Below the pieces are notes generated by a model. It made no database searches and was not told where the DNA came from. It saw nothing but the letters and a program-made list of their open reading frames with translations. Shown here piece by piece: positions 57,417 to 64,000 of a stretch of 64,000 bases of DNA (within the stretch, counting starts at the first letter, position 1; each line of letters begins with the position of its first letter). The DNA is from Forficula auricularia (Eukaryota > Arthropoda > Insecta > Dermaptera > Forficulidae). The DNA is taken from contig JALMQS010000162.1 of the NCBI GenBank assembly GCA_024734495.1, forward strand, positions 1,116,001 through 1,180,000, given 5' to 3'. Made by a program: the position numbers and the translations under genes.

Positions 57417-57665
57417 GATATTAGTACCTGGAGCCACCGAGCAATGCATGGTAACCCATGACCCCCCCCCCTAAACCACACACCTCGCCCCCACCACTGC
57501 ACCCCACCCCCGGATCCCCCACAAATGCACCCCACCTCCCACATCCACCCCACCCCGCGCCCAGTTTTTGAATTTCTAGCTTTCTAATGGTCTACATATT
57601 ATGTGTATATTTGTTTATACTAGTACACCAATTTGCTCACATTCGTTCATGATAAACATTATAAA
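57417..57665 (-). repeat. G-rich hairpin-ended repeat, copy 4
   Basis: On the plus strand GTACCTGGAGCCACCGAGCA is followed by a C-rich tract (57460-57560) and TTTTTGAATTTCTAGC, the complement of copy 22262. Its tip abuts the preceding element exactly, so one probably inserted at the end of the other. Confidence 0.65.
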
Positions 57666-58852
57666 AAATAAATAGGAAAATAATAATTAAAAAAAATAAT
57701 CGTATAGGATCTGAAATAAAAACATAAAATTAAATAAGATTTGTTTCCAAGTTATATAAAAAAAGCCACTTTAACCACTTTATTTGTAAACACACCTGTT
57801 TTGTTATGATTTAGACACCTGTTAATTAAAAACAAACAAAATTTTTTTTTTTATAAATTTTATTAAACCAATTATTTTACATTAATTAATGTATACATTG
57901 TATTTTTGCTTCGATTCCGGAGATTACTTCTCCACCATCGAGTGTCCTTATTCATCTTTAGTCCTTGTTTTTAATAAGAGGAAAAATCTAATTAGATAAA
58001 AAAACCTCTTTTCCGATAATTATTTCAATTCCATTATTCCCCAATCAAGTCGATTGGTTTCATTCATTCCTCTCTCCTCACCTCCTCCAAACAAAAATTT
58101 CCTAATTTTAATATAAAATATTAATATTTGCTAAAACCTATTAGTGGGTTAAAAAACCAATTAAAAATAAAAGATAATTGAAAAAAATGTAAACAAACTT
58201 TTTTATTGAGATTTTCATCTATCAACAATTACTTTAATTAAGAAAATATCAATTAAGATTAAATTTGTCGAGGTCCAGACTTAGCCAGATCGTTTTCTTC
58301 ATCCTCAAAACTTGTTAATAGAATTTGTTTCATCAAAATCGGTAGAGCCGTTTTCAAAATAGAACTAAGATACAAATAAATATATAAACAATTTTTGCTC
58401 GTTTAATAAGAGTAGAATATGTACTATATAGTGCTGGCTTTAGGGGGAAGGACGTTGCCCCCTTCTGTAATTTTGTAAGAATGCCCATTCCGCTCCTTCC
58501 AAAATCTCAAACCAATTGGGCATGTCTTGAATACGTTTTTATTTTATCTAGAATTATTTTCCTTGCTGATATCTAATCAAGTAACGGGATTCTTTTCCCT
58601 TTGCTCTGTTTTTTACATTGAAATGCATTTATTTCATTTCGAGTCAATCAGCCAGCGGGCCAAGTAATTCTTAATATTTGTGTTTAATGGATGTCGCGTT
58701 TTGTGTATTTCTTTTGACAACTGCTTTTTTGAGAATTGTGCAAACCTTCATGAGAGCGACAAGGTAAACAATCATTTAAATACAATTTTTTAAAATCTTT
58801 TGGATAATTAAATGATTCCAAAAATAAAAATCCACCTCATATCTACACAATT
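57666..58852 (+). repeat. Repeat remnants downstream of receptor gene 2
   Basis: A fifth copy of the GATTCCGGAGATTACTTCTC unit lies at 57870-58060. A LINE-like 3' tail (TCATCAAAATCGGTAGAGCC to TTTTGCTCGTTTAATAAGAG) lies at 58320-58420. Positions 58421-58852 hold no gene; I looked for the last receptor exon here and could not identify it. Confidence 0.5.
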
Positions 58853-59360
58853 CACTACCGTCCAAAAAAATCGACCCACTAATATAAACTTTATTAAATA
58901 GCAAATTATTTTTACAAATATTCATATAATTTGTTCCATTAACTCTTAAACTAAGATATTCAATAAATATTGTTGATAATTTTTGAATTTTATAAAAAAA
59001 AAATAAGTGAAATTAAATTAAAAGATACAATTACAAATTATCATACTTTTTCAATATCACTTTACATTTAAATAAAGTTTTAATAAAAAGATCAAATTCC
59101 ATTTGAAATATCAATAAAATGAATAATTTTGAATTAAGCATCATTAATAGAAAGATCAAATATACAAAATGGATATTTCTGAAGTTCAAGCAGTTCAAAT
59201 TGTGTCCCTAAATAATCAAGGGATAAGTCAACAACAAGTGGCAAGTACGCTTGGAATAAGCAATAATTTCAATAGTGTAAGGTTACTTGTAAAAAAATTA
59301 AAAATGATTTAATATTTAATAAAGTTTTTATTGGTGGATCGATTTTTTTGCACTTCAGTG
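58853..59360 (+). mobile_element. Tc1/mariner-type MITE encoding a helix-turn-helix remnant, copy 2
   Basis: About 510 bases, collinear with 19877-20394 over its whole length. The right end TTTTTTTGCACTTCAGTG is followed by TA; the left end is one base off (CGTCC for TGTGC). Two copies with the same internal boundaries show that this is an amplified deletion derivative, not two independent deletions. Confidence 0.78.
59169..59312 (+). CDS. 47-aa helix-turn-helix peptide inside MITE copy 2
   Basis: The frame MDISEVQAVQIVSLNNQGIS continues QQQVASTLGISNNFNSVRLL and VKKLKMI before a TAA. The pattern Q-(hydrophobic)-x3-N-x-G-I-S-Q-x3-(A)-x2-L-G-I-S is a helix-turn-helix like the N-terminal DNA-binding domain of Tc1/Psq transposases. 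The copy at 20193 differs at about a dozen residues but keeps the frame open. Whether it is translated is unknown; a free DNA-binding domain could in principle compete with full transposase. Confidence 0.5.
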   Translation: MDISEVQAVQIVSLNNQGISQQQVASTLGISNNFNSVRLLVKKLKMI

Positions 59361-59387
59361 TATATTATGATGGATATCATTATTCTA

Positions 59388-59450
59388 TATCAGTGATTCT
59401 CAGGTTGGGGTCCGCGGAAACACAGGGTTCCACAAAGGGAGGTTTGGGGT
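59388..59450 (+). repeat. Possible hAT-type terminus
   Basis: CAGTGATTCTCAGGTTGGGG followed by TCCGCGG resembles the terminal repeats of hAT elements in animals. No opposite end or eight-base duplication is found. Confidence 0.35.
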
Positions 59451-59486
59451 TCCGCGCCTAGAGGTCAATAAAAGAAAAAATAGTAG

Positions 59487-60062
59487 TTCACCCAAATGGG
59501 CAAAGAAATAGAACTGATGTGGATTAAAAGTCATTCTGGAATTTGTGCGAATGAGAAAGTAGATGCAATAGCCAAAAATGCTAGCATAAATTTTCCAACA
59601 AAGACAATCCCAGTGAACGATATAATGACTACAATTAAAATGAATAATAATAAAGAATGGCAAAGACAATGGATAGAATCTTCAAGACTTAAGGGTTTCA
59701 ACCTTTATTTGTTGAGAAGTAAGGTTGGCAGAATTCCATGGTATCATGAAATAATTGGACCTAGAATATTTTATTCTACTATAAATAGAATGAGACTAAA
59801 CCATGCTCTGTATCCGGCTCATCTTTTTAAAATAGGACTGTATGATGAGGGAGAGTGTTCATGTGATGGTATATCATGGGGATGTCTCAATCATATGATA
59901 TTTAGTTGTCCAAAATTTAGATTTAGAGATAGATTAGAGGGTGAATTGATTGCCAACGATGTTCAAAGGCCATGGAATTTGGCGCATCTTTTGTCTTTCG
60001 AGAGAGCAGAAATATACAAATCATTGATTAGGTTTATCCTAGCAAATAAGATCAAGCTATAG
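59487..60062 (+). pseudogene. Non-LTR retrotransposon RNase H and C-terminal zinc-knuckle fragment
   Basis: A 188-aa frame from ATG 59496 (a stop lies four codons upstream). Residues 9-31 read ELMWIKSHSGICANEKVDAI, the terminal part of a LINE-type RNase H domain (W-x2-SH-x-G-x3-NE-x2-D). Residues 134-154 hold ECSCDGISWGCLNHMIFSCP, a Cys/His knuckle seen after RNase H in I/R1/Loa-like elements. The first half of RNase H and the whole reverse transcriptase are lost by 5' truncation at about 59480. The frame is intact, so the insertion is not old. Confidence 0.8.
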
Positions 60063-60352
60063 TACAATTGACAACTACAGTTATTATACATAATTTATAT
60101 TTTGGCTGTGAAGATTTTATTATTTGTGACATTTTTTTCATTATTTATTTATTAATTTGTTGTTCTAATTGTTTATTTATTTGTTTATTATTTATTATTT
60201 ATTTATTAATTTATTGTTTTATTTATTTATTTATTATTTTCATTGTCTGTGATACTATTTGATTGTTTATAAACTCATGGTAGACTGGATACAATGGAAT
60301 TCATTTCAGGCCATTAGGAGGAGAGTAAATAAAAAAAATAAAAATAAAAGTA
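60063..60352 (+). repeat. 3' UTR and TTTA-rich tail of the LINE fragment
   Basis: TTTATTTATTAATT-type repeats at 60140-60240 and an A-rich end (AAATAAAAAAAATAAAAATA near 60328-60350) follow the ORF. The frame at 60068-60262 is a translation of the simple repeat and is rejected. Confidence 0.6.
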
Positions 60353-60659
60353 GTATCACCCTTCAAAAAATGTGTCATGTAAATAAAAAATACTAAATTT
60401 AGAGTCTATGTATTACCTTATAGTCAAATAAAACCATTTATACTTAAGAATGCCATGAACATCACTAATATTGTCTCAGTGATAGTATTTTTGTTGCTCT
60501 AAAGTTCCTCAACTTTTCTTATAATACAAGGATTAGGTTACATTAGTAACAAAATGAAAACATCATTTAAATTGTTTTATTGTATTTTGTTATTAATGAC
60601 GTTTGAAATAAATTGTTTTTCAATGTTATTTATGAGTATACATTGAATATGTAAAAAAA

Positions 60660-61635
60660 TCCTGTCGGATCCGAAAGGGGCATATGGGTATCCAAATTAC
60701 ATTACCAAAAAAATTTAATTATAATATTATTCATGAAAATAAAAATGTTAGGTATTGTAATTTAAAATGCATGTTATTTGTATCCAATTGCCCCAAAATC
60801 TAGCAAATTTTTAAAATGTGGCAAGGCCGTTATCGGAATATTTAGATATTTGCAAATAAATAACTCTCAGTTTTCCAAAGAGTAAATGTACAAAAAAGCT
60901 AAAAATTGCTATATTTTGACCCCCCTCCCTTTCGCCCCCATACAGTCAATTTTGATAGTTGATTTTTACAGGAATAGTTTCTTAAAGTAATAAAAGAATA
61001 ACTCTACGAAATTTTATCAAGATCGGAGAGAGTTTTAATTTTTTGCCCCCACTCACATTTTGGGAGGTTGAAATTATTTTTTACATATTTGCAAATATTT
61101 AAATATTTGCAAATAAATAACTCTCAGTTTTCTAAAGAGTAAATGTACAAAAAAGCTAAAAATTTCTATATTTTGACCCCCCTCTCTTTCGCCTCCATAC
61201 AGTCAATTTTGATAGTTGATTTTTTCAGGAATAGTTTCTTAAAGTAATAAAGAATAACTCTACAAAATTTGATCAAGATCGGAGAGAGTTTTAATTTTTG
61301 CCCCCACTCACATTTTGGATAGTTGGGAGTCGAATTTCAAAAAATCCTGAAATTACTTTTAAGATATTTGTATTTAGTACTTTTATAAGTAAAAATCAAG
61401 TAGATATTTTATCGTCCTTAAGAGATATCGTATAATCAGTGAAAACACACTTTTCCCCCTTTGACCCCCTTAAGGGGTCGAATTTCGAAAAATCCTTTCT
61501 TAGTGAGCCCCTATGTCATAGATGTAATATCCTCTACAAATTTCATGTTTCTATGTCCAGTAGAACCACTGGCTGTTTTGATGATGAGTGAGTGAGTGAG
61601 TGTATCGGGCAGAGAATTTTATATATTATATAGAT
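60660..61635 (+). repeat. Nonautonomous element with internal tandem duplication
   Basis: Two copies of a block of about 220 bases (60847-61075 and 61104-61320) share ATTTGCAAATAAATAACTCT, TTTGACCCCCCT and AAGATCGGAGAGAGTTTTAA. The element ends with GAGTGAGTGAGTGAGTG (about 61587-61603) and TTATATATTATATAGATT. Confidence 0.7.
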
Positions 61636-62515
61636 TTCTGGAATAGATTATTTATAATGGGTTTTTTAATTGATTGATAATTAACTACGCAATGAGATAA
61701 TTAGGGAAAAAAATAAAATTGAAAATAATATTTAATGTAATCATCAGTTCAAAATAGATTCTGGTTCAGTGATAAATGTTTTTATAAATTGTTGCTATAT
61801 ACAGTTGATTGTAATGAATTGTGTGATGTATCTGTATTGAAAGATTTGGAAATGAATGTTTCATGTGAAATGACAAATTCCGGTTCTTGAACGAGATGTA
61901 TGTATGATTTCAAACTATTGTATATTTTTATTGTGTTATATAATTCTCTATAAAAAGAAAAAATGTAAATAAAATGTTTCATTAGTAATGAAGCTGTTGA
62001 AGCTTTTATTTTGTGATTAATTTGATTAAAGTTTAAATTTTTATTTAAATCACACATGATTACTTTATAATTGAAAAAGAAAAATAAAAGAAAAAATAGA
62101 AATCAAAAAACACCTAACAATTTAAACAGGGACGATGGTTACAATCTAAATGAGATGTGGAACCTGATCTTATAAATTTAATCCAATAATTCCATGTAAT
62201 CTACCAGATAAGGTAACTTAAGTTATCAAAAATATTTGGTAAAAAATAAGTTTAAAGAAATGCTTTTTAGAATTTCTAAAAAAACTTTTTAATTATCAAA
62301 ACATTTTTGAATACCGTGCCAACTTACAGATGTCAGGGTTGCTAACTTCATGTAAAAATATGTTAATATACAAAATGTACCTTATATTAAAAAATCCAAC
62401 GATGTAAACTATAACATTCTTGATATAGTGAATTAATTGTTATGTACTATTATTGCTATTATTATCATTTGATTTGTCAATATAATTTTTTTGCTTTTTA
62501 TAATCTTTAAAAACA
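61636..62515. other. Noncoding stretch
   Basis: No gene or element recognised; the minus-strand frame at 61782-62057 has no domain. Confidence 0.4.
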
Positions 62516-63280
62516 TGTAATGCTCAATCCGACAGGGGCGCTGATGCCGTCGGTATATTTGGGCTTTGAGCCCAGATAAACATGATTGACTCAGTTAACC
62601 TATAATCGGAGTGGGTACTCATACTTGAGAACGATCGCAGAATAAGTCGATCGAAACGTTGTAATGAAATAAGCACCCCTTGGCCCTTATATTCATAATC
62701 GGCATATAGCTTGCCAGGTTTGTTTTATTGTTTCATTTAGTAGGTGCAGTTGGCAGCCTGTCATTGCTCCCCGCCCCGTTGCTATCATGAGTTGCGCGTG
62801 GAAGGCTATCTCGACTGGCGGAGTCAGTCAGCCGGAGGCAAGCTAGCGGACACAAACTCTATGACTCAGCTGATACACGCTGTCCACCATTATTGTTCAC
62901 TTTCTTTGTTAATTAAACTTATATTAAATTCAGTCACTTTACACACACACAGTTCAACTTGTTTCAATCGCTGTATTCATTGTCTTTCTTTACTTATATA
63001 CATAATTATTCTATTACTACACATTGTACAAATTGATTATTCTTCGTTGCATAAATTAAATGTTTTCTATCAAAAACTTCTATCTTTTAATTCCAGAGTG
63101 CTAAATATACCATTACACAATAAAATCCTAAATTGGGCCTCACCCAGATTTAACATAAGTAGGTTAAATCATTACATGGAGGACCGCACCGATATGACGA
63201 ATGAAACAAGGTCAACCTGTGTGTGTTTGTTGTAATTAATTATCATTTTATTTTTTTAGTCCAAAATCTTGTGATATAAT
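62516..63280 (+). mobile_element. Candidate 5' LTR of a retrotransposon continuing past the window
   Basis: TGTAATGCTCAATCCGACAG opens a GC-richer block. ATAATTGGCGTGAAAGG at 63276-63292 could be an LTR end plus a TGG-type primer binding site, and a gag-like frame follows 60-170 bases later. The second LTR lies outside, so I cannot prove the boundaries. A 163-codon frame inside (62744-63235) has no recognisable domain. Confidence 0.35.
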
Positions 63281-63348
63281 TGGCGTGAAAGGCCTAATTA
63301 ATTTGATTTATTTTTTTGAATAGTGATACCATCTGTCCTGAAATAACA

Positions 63349-63468
63349 ATGCCGTCAATCGCAGAACTGTTGGAAGGAGGAGAGCAACAACCGTTGGCAC
63401 ACTCGTCGGTGTTAAACAACCTCGACAGCCAACCAAACCAGGCCCAACATGGAGACGATATCATGTGA
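63349..63468 (+). other. Short upstream frame of 39 codons
   Basis: MPSIAELLEGGEQQPLAHSS onward ends in TGA 18 bases after the next ATG (63449) has begun in the +1 frame. It may be an upstream ORF of the retroelement mRNA, or the true N-terminus separated by a frameshift. Confidence 0.3.
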
Positions 63469-64000
63469 GTTGCAGGGCATTTCACAGCCCAATATTACAC
63501 AGAATTTTTTACAACCTAGTCTCCCACAAACACAAATTGATATGGCACAAATAACGGCATTGTTTAAGGATTTAAAAAATGATATAAAAGATACAAAAAA
63601 TGATTTAAAAAATGATATAAAAGATATGAATGGTTCAATAAACTGCTTAAAAATCGATTTAGAAAAGAAAATGGATAGCAATATGAATACTTCAACTATT
63701 AACATGGCGGGTTTAAAGACTGAAATGAAGGAAATGGGTAAAGACCTAAAAAGTCAAATAGATAGGCTGAAAGGTAAGGTAGACTGTTATGTTCGGAACA
63801 GGGAACCAGTGAGAGGGGAGGTTGACGAGATAAAACTTGAGCAGGAAAACCTCATAAAACTATCCTTTCAGTCCCATGCTGTAGCAATTGAGATAAAGGG
63901 TCAAAATTATAGTGTTCCCGAGGTCCCGGTCCATTTTCAAGAGTCTTTTGCGGTGGCCCTTTGTGAAACCAGGACAAAGAGTCTATCCCAACAACTGCTG
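63449..64000 (+). CDS. Coiled-coil gag-like protein, incomplete at window end
   Basis: From ATG 63449, 184 codons stay open to the last base. Residues about 30-130 are strongly helical and Lys/Asp/Asn-rich with heptad-like spacing (KDLKNDIKDTKNDLKNDIKD, MKEMGKDLKSQIDRLKGK), a coiled coil. A more globular part (EIKLEQENLIKLSFQSHAVA, VPVHFQESFAVALCETRTKS) then begins. This layout resembles the ORF that starts some LTR retrotransposons (gag) or LINE ORF1, but neither a zinc knuckle nor a protease is reached. Frame integrity and richer GC suggest a young element. Confidence 0.5.
   Translation, partial: METISCELQGISQPNITQNFLQPSLPQTQIDMAQITALFKDLKNDIKDTKNDLKNDIKDMNGSINCLKIDLEKKMDSNMNTSTINMAGLKTEMKEMGKDLKSQIDRLKGKVDCYVRNREPVRGEVDEIKLEQENLIKLSFQSHAVAIEIKGQNYSVPEVPVHFQESFAVALCETRTKSLSQQLL

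Noticed and set aside
59400..59669. Minus-strand frame of 89 codons
   Set aside because: Antisense of the LINE RNase H region and the hAT-like end.
62744..63235. 163-codon frame, Cys/His/Leu-rich
   Set aside because: Lies in the putative LTR, no domain, and it ends before the gag-like frame; treated as chance.

Overview
The window is AT-rich, repeat-dense eukaryotic DNA from an animal, most probably an insect. I base that on two chemoreceptor (gustatory-receptor-like) exons, a terminal exon of a juvenile-hormone/microsomal epoxide hydrolase, R2-, Penelope-, mariner/Tc1- and Harbinger-type mobile elements, spliced genes with GT/AG signals, and no prokaryotic gene organisation. I cannot name the order. 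Two runs of N (9681-9722 and 42145-42244) show that this is a scaffolded draft assembly.

Layout. From 1 to about 42 kb I find no host gene I can support. This part is a patchwork of palindromic and terminal-inverted-repeat elements, tRNA-derived SINEs, tRNA-like palindromes, Penelope-like pieces, simple repeats and two tandem arrays (20-bp units at 2278-2507, about 65-bp units at 13250-13970). The host signal is confined to 43.5-57 kb, all on the plus strand. It comprises the last exon of an epoxide hydrolase (43570-43783) with a poly(A) signal; a chemoreceptor gene (50645-53960) split in mid-exon by a composite insertion; and a second, related chemoreceptor exon (56004-56858). Both receptor exons stop at the same in-frame splice donor after a Gln-Lys-Glu codon triplet. 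The right edge (62.5-64 kb) looks like the start of a retrotransposon with a coiled-coil gag-like reading frame that runs off the window.

How the parts interact. The most informative stretch is 51155-53613. A nonautonomous element, also present as a simpler copy at 42442-43095, landed inside the receptor exon. That element then received (a) a chimera of a 28S rRNA fragment joined to the 3' part of an R2-clade retrotransposon, (b) a Penelope-like palindrome with hammerhead-ribozyme-like cores and (c) a smaller palindrome. A second R2-clade copy at 45236-46290 differs from the chimeric one at three positions over about 930 bp and sits in a different repeat. For both, an unoccupied copy of the target repeat is visible in this window. 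The Penelope-like element at 33155-33918 carries a GIY-YIG endonuclease frame and the only hammerhead-like core here that keeps every core motif I checked.

All homology calls are by eye; no database search was run.
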